Source: Capnocytophaga periodontitidis (GTDB lineage: Bacteria > Bacteroidota > Bacteroidia > Flavobacteriales > Flavobacteriaceae). Taken from it: 64,000 nucleotides of DNA. Positions 51,280 through 59,321 of the stretch are shown here, one piece after another. The notes beneath the pieces were generated by a model. The model saw only the letters and a list, made by a program, of their open reading frames with translations, did not search any database and was not told the DNA's origin. The stretch is from assembly GCF_016126015.1 (NCBI RefSeq), contig NZ_JAEFDB010000010.1, positions 1-64,000 of the forward strand. Reading direction: 5' to 3'. The translations under genes and the position numbers were made by a program. The first letter of the stretch is position 1, and the number at the start of each line of letters is the position of its first letter.

Positions 51280-52402
51280 AATTTGCGTTTTAATTCCTAC
51301 TTATAACAATGCTAAAACCCTCGCGCGTGTGATTGATGGGGTGTTGCGTTATACCTCTCATATTATCATAGTGAATGATGGCGCAACCGATGCTACTCCC
51401 GATATACTCGCTCGTTACCCCCAGCTCACTATTATTCATCTTCCCAAGAACAAAGGCAAAGGCAATGCCCTGCGCATAGGCTTTGACAAAGCCCGCTCTT
51501 TAGGCTACGACTACGCCCTTACCATCGACTCCGACGGACAACATTACCCCGATGATATCCCCGTATTTATAGCCGCTATAGAAGCTGAAAATGAACCTAC
51601 TTTGCTGGTAGGCAGCCGCAATATGACCCAAGATGGCGTACCTAAGAAAAGTAGTTTTGGACATAAATTTTCTAACTTCTGGTTTCACCTCGAAACGGGT
51701 GTCAATCTCCCCGATACGCAATCGGGATATAGGTTATATCCTTTGCATCACATTCCTAAGAAATATTACACCGAAAAGTTTGAGTTTGAGATAGAAATAT
51801 TGGTGCGTAGCAGTTGGAATGGAGTACAACTAAAAAATGTACCTATACAAGTGCTGTACGACCCCGAAGAACGCGTTTCTCATTTTCGACCTTTCCGCGA
51901 TTTTATGCGTATCAGCTTGCTGAACAGCGTGTTGGTACTCATCGCACTTTTCTACATCAAGCCGCGTAATTTCTTTAGAGATGCCAAAAAAAAGAGCCTC
52001 AAACGCTTCATCAAAGAGGATATTTTAGAAAGTGACAGCAGCGATAGTGTGAAAGCAGGTTCAGTAGCATTAGGTGTATTCTTTGGCATTGCGCCTTTTT
52101 GGGGTTTTCAAACCATACTTACTATCACTTTGGCAGTATTCTTCAATCTGAATAAAACTCTGGCTTTTATCTGCTCTAACGTGAGTATCCCCCCGATGAT
52201 ACCTGTGCTTATCTTCTCTTCTCTTAAAATAGGTACTTTTTTTGTGGGAGGCACCATTCTGCCGCAAGGCGACCTCACAGCAATGGAATATATCCAAAAC
52301 AATTTGTTACAATATTTAGTAGGAAGTTTTATTTTGGCAATTAGCGCCTCATTGTTGTTAGGGTTGCTCACTTATGGATTGTTGAAATTGAGAAAAAGAT
52401 AA
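51254..52402 (+). CDS. Glycosyltransferase family 2 with C-terminal DUF2062 domain
   Basis: This protein has about 382 residues. Its GT-A domain (about 9-230) carries ICVLIPTYNNAKTLARVIDG, IIIVNDGATDAT and the metal-binding TIDSDGQHYPDD (about 96-107). Two or more membrane helices follow. The C-terminal region (about 265-382) matches DUF2062: KAGSVALGVFFGIAPFWGFQT, a short motif often fused to dolichol-phosphate-mannose-synthase-like enzymes. It likely makes a polyprenyl-phosphate sugar. The start is uncertain: TTG at 51254 or GTG at 51266, neither an ATG, perhaps because a deletion removed the original start. Confidence 0.85.
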   Translation: MKNIVEKNKICVLIPTYNNAKTLARVIDGVLRYTSHIIIVNDGATDATPDILARYPQLTIIHLPKNKGKGNALRIGFDKARSLGYDYALTIDSDGQHYPDDIPVFIAAIEAENEPTLLVGSRNMTQDGVPKKSSFGHKFSNFWFHLETGVNLPDTQSGYRLYPLHHIPKKYYTEKFEFEIEILVRSSWNGVQLKNVPIQVLYDPEERVSHFRPFRDFMRISLLNSVLVLIALFYIKPRNFFRDAKKKSLKRFIKEDILESDSSDSVKAGSVALGVFFGIAPFWGFQTILTITLAVFFNLNKTLAFICSNVSIPPMIPVLIFSSLKIGTFFVGGTILPQGDLTAMEYIQNNLLQYLVGSFILAISASLLLGLLTYGLLKLRKR

Positions 52403-52455
52403 TTTTGAGGTGTCAAAATAAATTCACATATTTGCACTCTGAAAACTAATATATT

Positions 52456-52638
52456 ACGAATTTATTCAAAGGACAAAGCCTCTTAGAGTTTACTGAACGC
52501 TTTAAAACTGACTTAGATTGCGAAGAATATTTAGCTTCTTTAAAATGGGAAGGCGGATATTGCTGTCGCAAATGTGGTCATAAAAAATATCAAATCCGAA
52601 AAGATTTTTCGCGTACTTGTAATATCTGTGGAGATTAG
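52456..52638 (+). pseudogene. IS1595-family transposase N-terminal fragment
   Basis: Sixty codons read NLFKGQSLLEFTERFKTDLD, then EEYLASLKWEGGYCCRKCGH and KKYQIRKDFSRTCNICGD, then a stop. This is the zinc-binding N-terminal region of IS1595-type transposases (two CxxC pairs). The expected ATG is ACG (52456-52458). The DDE catalytic domain is entirely missing, so this is a dead scrap of an insertion sequence. No inverted repeats were found around it. Confidence 0.85.
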
Positions 52639-52649
52639 GAGAGAAAATT

Positions 52650-53663
52650 ATGCAGGTAAAATTAGATAAAATTTCAGAGTGGACAACTACGGGATTCAAG
52701 CTAAGCAATGGTGCCTATCAATATGCTCCCATAAATGCAAAAAATCATTTTGCACGAGGAAAAGACGAATTTGTTATCTGGAGCAGCGACAATGACGGCA
52801 ATAGCTACGGTATCGTTTGGATAAAGGCGGGGCAATGGTCATTCATTCCGTCTCCCGCACAAAAGAAAAGCTGGAATAAGCCCGTTTTGTTGGATACAGG
52901 TTCCGATATTTTAATTATTAGCGGAGAAGACAAAAAAGTCTGGTGGGTGTCATCTCCCGAGCAGAAACCGTGCGAAGTAGTAAGTGAAAACTTGTGCGCT
53001 GCAGAGAATATCACGGAGATTTCCACACTTGGCGAAAACGGGGTTTATCCAATTATTTGCCGTGTCGATGGAGAGGTATTTGCCGCAAATAGTTTTACCT
53101 CTCTACACTATGACAATGAGACACATACGCTGCATTGGGACAAGCAACTCACCCCTGTGTTTACAAATGAAAAAGTCCGAAGCAATTTTATGCTATCCTT
53201 AGGACGGGCAGAGGGTATCTATCACAAAATGGATTTTAGTTACTCCTATCCCCAGATAGGTAGCCTTATGATAAAAGATAATTTGATTTATGCCTTCGTG
53301 GAAGCGGATACAATAAATCCTTGTAGCTTATCACGATTCAAGTATTATTGGTACCTCGAACTCACCCAAGACGGTATCTACAAGAGGAAAATATGGGGAA
53401 AGGAAAAATTGGAAAAGCTTGCACAAAAACAAGGCTTGAGGGGAAAATTCAGCGCCCAAAAAGAATATCTAATCCTATCCCCGATTTTCAAGACAGATGA
53501 ATGGAAAGGAAACCAAAAACTGTTGAGATTGTCTGACTTGGAGCTTCTGGATATTACATTCCCAAGGGGATATTCTAAATTCAGAATTATGGATATTTGG
53601 GATAATTACGTATTTATCAGCGACGAGGCATACCATATCGCCCTCTGCAAAATGGTGGTATAG
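52650..53663 (+). CDS. Unknown protein, beta-rich
   Basis: This 337-residue protein has no signal peptide. It is rich in short strands with Trp/Tyr and Gly/Asp turns (FVIWSSDNDGNSYGIVWIKA, KKVWWVSSPEQKP, LMIKDNLIYAFVEADTINP, FRIMDIWDNYVFISDEAYHI), suggesting a beta-propeller or similar repeat fold. It starts 11 bases after the IS1595 scrap. It resembles the 276-residue unknown at 21.1 kb in style but not clearly in sequence. Proximity to mobile-element debris suggests acquisition. Function unknown. Confidence 0.65.
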   Translation: MQVKLDKISEWTTTGFKLSNGAYQYAPINAKNHFARGKDEFVIWSSDNDGNSYGIVWIKAGQWSFIPSPAQKKSWNKPVLLDTGSDILIISGEDKKVWWVSSPEQKPCEVVSENLCAAENITEISTLGENGVYPIICRVDGEVFAANSFTSLHYDNETHTLHWDKQLTPVFTNEKVRSNFMLSLGRAEGIYHKMDFSYSYPQIGSLMIKDNLIYAFVEADTINPCSLSRFKYYWYLELTQDGIYKRKIWGKEKLEKLAQKQGLRGKFSAQKEYLILSPIFKTDEWKGNQKLLRLSDLELLDITFPRGYSKFRIMDIWDNYVFISDEAYHIALCKMVV

Positions 53664-53674
53664 ATGATTTATTG

Positions 53675-53682
53675 TATCTTTG
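53675..53682 (+). promoter_or_regulatory. -7 box for unknown gene at 53788
   Basis: TATCTTTG lies across an upstream in-frame ATG (53680), so that ATG cannot be in the transcript. This supports the start at 53788. Confidence 0.55.
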
Positions 53683-53787
53683 CACAAAGTTCCTGAATTT
53701 TGGTGTTCTTTTTTCTCAAACACAAATTTACTAATTTTCCGGAACTTTTATTTTTTTAAACAGCTTCTTCATAAAAAAACAGAATAT

Positions 53788-54624
53788 ATGATTTATTACA
53801 AAATATCTATTTTCATCATTTTATCACTTGCTTTAAAATGTGCAATGGGGAAAGGCAATAATAACCCAAAGAATAGTATAAGTAATTCAACTCTTATCGA
53901 AGGGGTAAATACTTCAGAATCATTCATAAAGAACATTGAATTAAAACAATACAAATACAAAGGCTCCTATATTGAAGATTTAAAATTAGATACTTTTCAA
54001 AAAAAGGATTTTCGCTTGGAGTTTTTCAAATTTTTAAAAGAACAAGATTTTGAAAAAGAAGAATATGCTCAAGTTTTTTTCATAAAACTATTGTTAGTTC
54101 GCATCCAACAGAAAGATGAAGCTATTTTATATGATATTTTGAATCATATTTTTAAAGACGACTCATTAGGATATTATTTAGAAGATTACAATGTATATTT
54201 ATACCAACTTTTCTTATATAAACCTCATTTTTTCATTAAAAACGCCTATAAATATGGTGATTCTTCAATAATTGATTACATCAATCATTCTTTGCCAAAC
54301 GCTTTGCTCACAGACGAGAAAACTATCAAAAACGATATGGGTGAAATCCTAAAAGAGAATGACAACCAGCTTTTGATAAGTGAACAACAAGTCGACCTTT
54401 TTTCATTAGCAGCATTAAAGGATAAAATCAAGAAACAGAGTGTTATAGAAGTTTTTTATTCCCCTTCGCTTAAAACAGGATGGAAAGAGAAAACTGCTGT
54501 TTATTACAATATTTACAATTATATTAACGAAGAAATTTTAACATCCTTAACCGTAGAAGAAAGAAAATATTTTGAAGAAAATTTTTACCCAATATTTCAA
54601 GATTATATTGTAAAAAACAAATAA
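53788..54624 (+). CDS. Unknown exported protein
   Basis: This 278-residue protein starts MIYYKISIFIILSLALKC, a signal peptide with a possible lipobox (ALKC, Cys18). An upstream ATG adding 36 residues is rejected because the -7 box overlaps it. The mature part is helical and charged, with repeats of aromatic/acidic segments (FKFLKEQDFEKEEYAQVFFI, YLEDYNVYLYQLFLYKPHFF). It ends VEERKYFEENFYPIFQDYIV. No family is recognised. It could belong to the immunity-type proteins common in accessory regions, but there is no direct evidence. Confidence 0.65.
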   Translation: MIYYKISIFIILSLALKCAMGKGNNNPKNSISNSTLIEGVNTSESFIKNIELKQYKYKGSYIEDLKLDTFQKKDFRLEFFKFLKEQDFEKEEYAQVFFIKLLLVRIQQKDEAILYDILNHIFKDDSLGYYLEDYNVYLYQLFLYKPHFFIKNAYKYGDSSIIDYINHSLPNALLTDEKTIKNDMGEILKENDNQLLISEQQVDLFSLAALKDKIKKQSVIEVFYSPSLKTGWKEKTAVYYNIYNYINEEILTSLTVEERKYFEENFYPIFQDYIVKNK

Positions 54625-54672
54625 AAAGAAGCCTATCCCACCACGGATAAAATGTTAAATATCCTTTTTTTC

Positions 54673-54703
54673 TTGCTTTGTAAAAAACTAATTACTAACT
54701 TTG
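54673..54703 (+). promoter_or_regulatory. Promoter of small membrane protein gene
   Basis: TTG at 54673-54675 and TAACTTTG at 54696-54703, 20 bases apart, 26 bases before the ATG at 54730. Confidence 0.6.
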
Positions 54704-54729
54704 TAGCGGAATTTTAAAACCTTCATAAT

Positions 54730-54909
54730 ATGAAAAAATCTATACGTTATATATTGCTCACTATAGCCATTATATCATTTATTCCTATTTATATGAATGG
54801 TTTTGCTGAATATCAACTCAATAAATGGTTAATAGCATTGTCATACACAGTGTTAGTTGGTAATATTTTTGTTATTGACTATTTTGTCAGTAAGAGAAAA
54901 AAGTATTAA
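54730..54909 (+). CDS. Two-helix small membrane protein
   Basis: A 59-residue open frame reads MKKSIRYILLTIAIISFIPI, followed by YMNGFAEYQLNKWL, a second helix (about 39-53, IALSYTVLVGNIFVIDYF) and a basic tail SKRKKY. It has a credible promoter directly upstream and a TAA stop at 54907-54909. No family is known. It is first of a run of short membrane-protein genes on this strand. Confidence 0.6.
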   Translation: MKKSIRYILLTIAIISFIPIYMNGFAEYQLNKWLIALSYTVLVGNIFVIDYFVSKRKKY

Positions 54910-54951
54910 CTCACTTCAATCTCAATTTTTAATCTTAATACCTTATTTATT

Positions 54952-55152
54952 ATGAAACCTTTTTTAAGAAAAGATGTAAAAAGCGTCTTATTTGTGTTAG
55001 CAACCATCGGATTTTTTGTAGAAATAGCCTTTCTATGCTTTGCAAATTTAAATGGTAGAGATGTATTAAGCAATAGCCTTACAGCATTGGTATGTTTGCT
55101 TTCAGCTATTTCTATAGGTTTTGTTTTACAAAAAGAAAGACAACAAGAATAA
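54952..55152 (+). CDS. Two-helix small membrane protein
   Basis: This 66-residue protein opens MKPFLRKDVKSVLFVLATIG and has two membrane helices (about 11-31 and 40-58) separated by NLNGRDVLSN, with a basic N-terminus and charged C-terminal tail (QKERQQE). It lies 42 bases after the previous small gene and 31 before the next, so it is likely co-transcribed. Role unknown. Confidence 0.6.
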   Translation: MKPFLRKDVKSVLFVLATIGFFVEIAFLCFANLNGRDVLSNSLTALVCLLSAISIGFVLQKERQQE

Positions 55153-55183
55153 TATTTGTTCATAAGTAACTCTATCTTCTCAA

Positions 55184-55870
55184 ATGAAACATCTTTTATT
55201 TATGCTAATATGTCTAGTGAATACCTCTTTTGCACAAAAAATAGATTTTTTTGAAAAATTAGATTTTAAAGATTTAGTTTTTTATGGAAAAGAAATTAGT
55301 TTTGCTATGCAAATAACGGGTAATACCGAAAAAAGTTGTAAAGGGAATTTTAAAATTTCATCTAACACGTACGAAATAGAAAATTGCACTCTTAGCGAAC
55401 AAGAACCTACTAATATAAAAGATATAAACCAGATTAAAGAATTACTAAAATTTGCTGTGCGTACCTCAAACGCTATGTATAGCTCTCTTTATCAATATGA
55501 TGCACATAATAAGGGAAAGTTTAAAACTTCTTATATGTCCGATAATACTTGGAAACTCACTTGTGCCGACAAGGCGACAAGAGAGATGATGCAGTTAAGT
55601 AAAAACGATAAATGTTATTTTATGGTCACCCTAAACGAAAAGGGGTATATTACTCAAATAAAATCGGTTATAGAGGGTATAAGGGAAGATATTGTGCATT
55701 ATACAACGCAATATCTATCACCTGAAGATGCTGAAGCCTTAGGAGGAGCGATGGGCAAACTCTTTGTAGGCAATACTCTTGTAGCTTTTTTTACTGATAT
55801 AGAAGGTAAGTTTTTGGATAAACAGACTGGTAATACTCTCCATTTTCAATTAAAAACTAATCCATTATAA
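55184..55870 (+). CDS. Unknown exported protein
   Basis: This 228-residue protein has a signal peptide (about 1-18, MKHLLFMLICLVNTSFAQ). The mature protein is beta-rich, with three Cys residues (CKGNF, ENCTL, LTCADK plus DKCYF) that could form disulfides in the periplasm. No known family is recognised. It lies in the same direction as the small membrane-protein genes on both sides. Confidence 0.65.
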   Translation: MKHLLFMLICLVNTSFAQKIDFFEKLDFKDLVFYGKEISFAMQITGNTEKSCKGNFKISSNTYEIENCTLSEQEPTNIKDINQIKELLKFAVRTSNAMYSSLYQYDAHNKGKFKTSYMSDNTWKLTCADKATREMMQLSKNDKCYFMVTLNEKGYITQIKSVIEGIREDIVHYTTQYLSPEDAEALGGAMGKLFVGNTLVAFFTDIEGKFLDKQTGNTLHFQLKTNPL

Positions 55871-55887
55871 AACCTTTTTTAACCTTT

Positions 55888-56099
55888 ATGAATCCCCGAA
55901 AACCAATTGTCATTATCACAATGCTATTGCTCGCTTTGGGCATACCATTTATGCTGTTATAGAATACCCTTACAATCAAGGGAAAATCGCTCTTTTTTTA
56001 TCAGGAGTTTTATTCGTTATTCTTTTTTCAAAATTGTATTTCGATACTAAAAAGAAAAAGAAAATAATTGATTATTTCGCACTATTCTCTTCTTTTTAA
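55888..56099 (+). pseudogene. Frameshifted small membrane protein
   Basis: ATG at 55888 opens MNPRKPIVIITMLLLALGIP and stops at TAG (55960-55962). In a second frame the text continues YAVIEYPYNQGKIALFLSGV, then a second helix LFVILFSKLYFD and KKKKKIIDYFALF to TAA at 56097-56099. Joined, this is a two-helix membrane protein of about 70 residues similar in layout to the 59- and 66-residue neighbours, so a one-base indel near 55940-55955 is likely. Confidence 0.6.
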
Positions 56100-56252
56100 C
56101 AAAGTATTCGCATTTTAATAAACTACAAAAAATAGTAGGGTATATTAGATGTTTTCTCATTAAAAAATCACTTTTGCGGATTGCCTCCTTCCTTTTGGAA
56201 AGTTCGCGAGAGTGGAGTATGTGAAGGGAACGGGGGTTAGTCTTTTAAATGC
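56093..56252. repeat. Long direct repeat, copy A
   Basis: It is about 160 bases and matches 56624-56806 over nearly its full length, from TTTTTAACA through AATAAACTACAAAAAATAGTAGG to CTTTTAAATGC, with substitutions and a 25-base gap. It has an inner hairpin (GCGGA/TTCGC enclosing CTTTTGGAAAG) whose pairing is kept in copy B. Its right edge lies just before the start of the 90-residue membrane protein gene. Confidence 0.85.
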
Positions 56253-56260
56253 ACATTTTA

Positions 56261-56533
56261 ATGATGAAAATTCAAACTATAAACCTAATCAAGAGTAAGT
56301 TATTATTTCCTATATTAGGAATGTTTGTAGGCATTTTATTTTCTCTTTGTGAGGCAATAGTTGCTTACAGTGATACAGCTTCTCCAAGTGAGCCTATAAA
56401 AGAAATATTTTTCAATACAATATCAAATAACTTCTTTAATAAAAATACATTAGTTTATACATCTATGGGTATAGGAGCTGGATTACTATTAAATCTTATA
56501 ATAAGTATATTCAATAGAAAGAGAAGAGATTAA
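56261..56533 (+). CDS. Two-helix membrane protein between the direct repeats
   Basis: This 90-residue protein starts MMKIQTINLIKSKLLFPILG. An ATG 12 bases further upstream lies in the repeat edge and is less likely. Helices span about 14-34 and 67-85, with an extracytoplasmic loop DTASPSEPIKEIFF and a basic end NRKRRD. It is flanked by copies A and B of the long repeat, which suggests that gene and repeat were duplicated or moved together. No family recognised. Confidence 0.6.
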   Translation: MMKIQTINLIKSKLLFPILGMFVGILFSLCEAIVAYSDTASPSEPIKEIFFNTISNNFFNKNTLVYTSMGIGAGLLLNLIISIFNRKRRD

Positions 56534-56623
56534 CTTTTAGTTCTAACTATAAAAGAAGAACAAGGATAGAAAAAAGTGGAGGAATTATTGGTTCATCAGG
56601 GGTAAAGTCTAATGGTTGCCTAT

Positions 56624-56806
56624 TTTTTAACACGGCATTCGCATTTAAGATAATAGGTTTATACTTTATTAATAAACTACAAAAAATAGTAGGAAATATT
56701 AGGTGTTTTCTCTTTAAAAAGTCACTTTTGCGGATTGCCCCCTTCCTTTCGGAAAGTCCGCGAGAGCGGAGTATGTGTGGAGAACGGGGGTTAGGCTTTT
56801 AAATGC
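56624..56806. repeat. Long direct repeat, copy B
   Basis: Second copy of the 56093-56252 repeat. It has a 25-base insertion after ATTCGCATTT and holds the hairpin GCGGA/TCCGC around CTTTCGGAAAG. It fills most of the 346-base gap before the next gene; the part left of it (56534-56623) shows nothing recognisable. Confidence 0.85.
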
Positions 56807-56832
56807 GAACGCCCTCTTTTTTAATAGATTCC

Positions 56833-56863
56833 TTTGTCCTTTAAAATATTATTTATAATTTTG
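56833..56863 (+). promoter_or_regulatory. Promoter of the rnz operon
   Basis: TTTG at 56833-56836, exactly 19 bases, TAATTTTG at 56856-56863, and the first ATG 17 bases later at 56880. Confidence 0.75.
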
Positions 56864-56879
56864 CGGGAAATTTGTACTA

Positions 56880-57191
56880 ATGAAAGAAACTACCGAAATT
56901 ACCCTCAATAAATCACAACTTCCCTCTTGGCTGGCAACATTCAGCGCTACCCAAAAACCTCAGCATATTATCATTACACTACCCGAAGAGGAACATTGGC
57001 TCAAAAAAGACCTCAAACCGCTTGCTTCGTTTGCAAAACAGTACAGCCAACAACAAGCAAAATCAGTGGTGGTGGTGCAACGCGCTTTGGCTCTCGAAGA
57101 TTTTGAACTCAGCCTGCACATCGCCCCTACCCTACAAGAAGCCTACGACCTTATTGAACTCGACGAAATAGAACGCGACTTATGGAAGTAA
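56880..57191 (+). CDS. Small protein coupled to RNase Z
   Basis: This 103-residue soluble protein has a STAS-like or ribonuclease-associated alpha/beta pattern (HIIITLPEEEHWLKKDLKPL, then KSVVVVQRALALEDFELSLH, then a terminal helix LQEAYDLIELDEIERDLW). The last part resembles the end of anti-sigma-antagonist-like domains. It overlaps rnz by 10 bases and is found before rnz in related genomes as far as I recall. Role unknown. Confidence 0.7.
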   Translation: MKETTEITLNKSQLPSWLATFSATQKPQHIIITLPEEEHWLKKDLKPLASFAKQYSQQQAKSVVVVQRALALEDFELSLHIAPTLQEAYDLIELDEIERDLWK

Positions 57192-58096
57192 CTATCTTAG
57201 GTTGCCACAGTGCGACCCCTCGCTCTAATGCCCGCCCCTCGGCTCAACTGCTCGAAATGCGCGGTCATCTGTTCCTCATCGATTGTGGAGAGGCTACCCA
57301 AATCGCTCTCCGCAATGCCAATGCTAAATTCTCCCGCATCAAGCACATCTTCATATCTCACCTCCACGGCGACCATTTCTATGGACTTTTCGGACTTATT
57401 TCTACTTTCCAACTCCTTGGGCGTGAAGCCGAAATGCATATCTACGGACCTAAAGGCATCAAAGAAGCGGTGCTACTCGTGCTTAAACTCGGTGGGGCTT
57501 ACACACCTTTCCCTTTGTATTTTCACGAACTATCTTCTAAAAATTCTGAACTCTTATACGAAGATGATAAAGTGCTGATACGCACTATCCCGTTGCAACA
57601 CCGCGTCTATACCAATGGCTTCCTATTTCAAGAAAAAGAAGGTGAACGCCGTCTGAATATGGATGCTATTGCCCAATACCCCGAGATTGAAGTATGTGAT
57701 TACCAGAATATCAAAAATGGAAAAGACATTACTTTAGAGAATGGTAAAACTATTGCTAATACTGAGCTCACTTTCGAACCTCATCGCCCGCAAAGTTACG
57801 CCTATTGCAGCGACACTGTTTATTTAGAAGATTTAGCAACCGAAATACAAGGAACAAGGGTGATTTACCACGAATCTACTTTCTTGAAAATCAACGAAGA
57901 ACTCGCTGCCAAAACAATGCACGCTACCGCCTACCAAGCAGGGCTTGTCGCCAAAAATGCTCAGGCTGAAGCGCTTATTTTAGGGCACTACTCCTCTCGT
58001 TACCCCGATGTAAATATGTTTAAACAGGAAGCGCAAGAGGTTTTTAAGAATGTTTTTTTAGCTGAAGACGGAAAAAAGTTTGTCTTTGAAAATTAG
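57182..58096 (+). CDS. rnz: Ribonuclease Z
   Basis: This 304-residue metallo-beta-lactamase-fold endonuclease trims tRNA 3' ends. The zinc-binding motif is ISHLHGDHFYGL (His60, His62, Asp64, His65). Later ligands occur in QHRVYTNGFLF, AYCSDTVY and ALILGHYSSRY, all typical of bacterial RNase Z (tRNase Z short form). Length is standard (about 300). It follows a small gene by overlap and uses the promoter at 56833. Confidence 0.95.
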   Translation: MEVTILGCHSATPRSNARPSAQLLEMRGHLFLIDCGEATQIALRNANAKFSRIKHIFISHLHGDHFYGLFGLISTFQLLGREAEMHIYGPKGIKEAVLLVLKLGGAYTPFPLYFHELSSKNSELLYEDDKVLIRTIPLQHRVYTNGFLFQEKEGERRLNMDAIAQYPEIEVCDYQNIKNGKDITLENGKTIANTELTFEPHRPQSYAYCSDTVYLEDLATEIQGTRVIYHESTFLKINEELAAKTMHATAYQAGLVAKNAQAEALILGHYSSRYPDVNMFKQEAQEVFKNVFLAEDGKKFVFEN

Positions 58097-58154
58097 CATT
58101 GGCACTGTTTTTGAGGAAATTGCCAACTGAAAAACTAATTATCAACAACAGCAA

Positions 58155-59315
58155 ATGAAAACCTATTTTTTTAGCCTTTTGGCAAGTATCTTCACTTTGG
58201 GATGCGCTAACGGAACCGCTACTAACCAACAAGTTTCAACTAACAACAAGAACCTCAACACCGAGATGAAAGAACAAAATTACTCCAATGCTAATACTAC
58301 CGACATTTATTTCGCTGGAGGCTGCTTCTGGGGTACCGAACACTTTTTCAAGCAAATACGCGGAGTGCTCGCTACCGAAGTAGGTTATGCCAATGGCAAC
58401 CTCTCTCAAGCTCCTTCCTACCGCCAAGTGTGCGTGGGCGATACAGGTTTTGCCGAAACGGTAAAAGTTACCTACAACCCCCAACTCATCAACCTGAACC
58501 AACTACTCGACCTCTATTTCAAAATCATCGACCCTACTTCTCTCAACAAACAGGGTAACGACCGCGGCACCCAGTACCGCACGGGTATCTACTATACAAA
58601 TGAAGCTGAAAAACCTCTTATCGAGAAAGCTATTGCCATAGTGGCAAAACAATACTCCCAACCCATAGTGGTAGAGGTTCTTCCGCTAAAAAACTTCTAC
58701 AAAGCCGAAGAATATCATCAAGATTATTTAGACAAAAATCCACAAGGATATTGCCATATTTCACCCGCTTTGTTTGAGTTGGCTCGCCAAGCGAATCCCG
58801 CTCCTGCCGAGAAGACTTTCAAAAAAGTTTCTAAAGCCGACCTCCGCAAGCAGCTCACCCCCGAACAGTACGCTGTAACCCAAGAAAGCGCTACCGAGCG
58901 TCCGTTTGCTAATGCTTATTACGATGAGTTCCGCGAAGGTATTTACGTGGATATCACCACTGGTGAACCGCTTTTTGTCTCTACCGATAAGTTTGAATCG
59001 GGATGTGGATGGCCAAGCTTCTCTAAACCTATCGACAACAAGCTCATCGCTGAAAAAACAGATACTTCTCACAATATGACTCGTACCGAAGTGCGCAGCA
59101 AATTAGGCGATGCTCACTTAGGGCACGTGTTCAACGATGGGCCTAAAGATAAAGGCGGCTTGCGTTACTGTATCAACAGTGCATCGTTGCGCTTTATCCC
59201 TAAAGAAGATATGGAAAAAGAAGGTTATAGCCAATATCTTCCTTTATTAAACACTAAAAATACCCAAAACACTAAAAATAAAACTAAAACTACTAAGAAA
59301 AATAAGAAGAAATAA
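58155..59315 (+). CDS. msrAB: Bifunctional methionine sulfoxide reductase MsrA-MsrB, lipoprotein
   Basis: This 386-residue protein has a lipoprotein signal ([17 protein letters not shown], Cys17) and a Thr/Asn linker. The MsrA domain (about 50-205) has [13 protein letters not shown] with catalytic Cys57. The MsrB domain (about 222-355) has the zinc-type [13 protein letters not shown] and the catalytic [12 protein letters not shown] Lys/Asn/Thr tail follows. It repairs oxidised methionine in envelope proteins, reducing both S- and R-sulfoxides. The anchored form fits periplasmic repair. The next gene (GDPD) starts 6 bases later. Confidence 0.95.
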   Translation: MKTYFFSLLASIFTLGCANGTATNQQVSTNNKNLNTEMKEQNYSNANTTDIYFAGGCFWGTEHFFKQIRGVLATEVGYANGNLSQAPSYRQVCVGDTGFAETVKVTYNPQLINLNQLLDLYFKIIDPTSLNKQGNDRGTQYRTGIYYTNEAEKPLIEKAIAIVAKQYSQPIVVEVLPLKNFYKAEEYHQDYLDKNPQGYCHISPALFELARQANPAPAEKTFKKVSKADLRKQLTPEQYAVTQESATERPFANAYYDEFREGIYVDITTGEPLFVSTDKFESGCGWPSFSKPIDNKLIAEKTDTSHNMTRTEVRSKLGDAHLGHVFNDGPKDKGGLRYCINSASLRFIPKEDMEKEGYSQYLPLLNTKNTQNTKNKTKTTKKNKKK

Positions 59316-59321
59316 ACACTG

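Noticed and set aside
55888-56099. Programmed frameshift in the small membrane-protein gene
   Set aside because: No slippery heptamer or following structure is evident at the junction; an ordinary indel is simpler.
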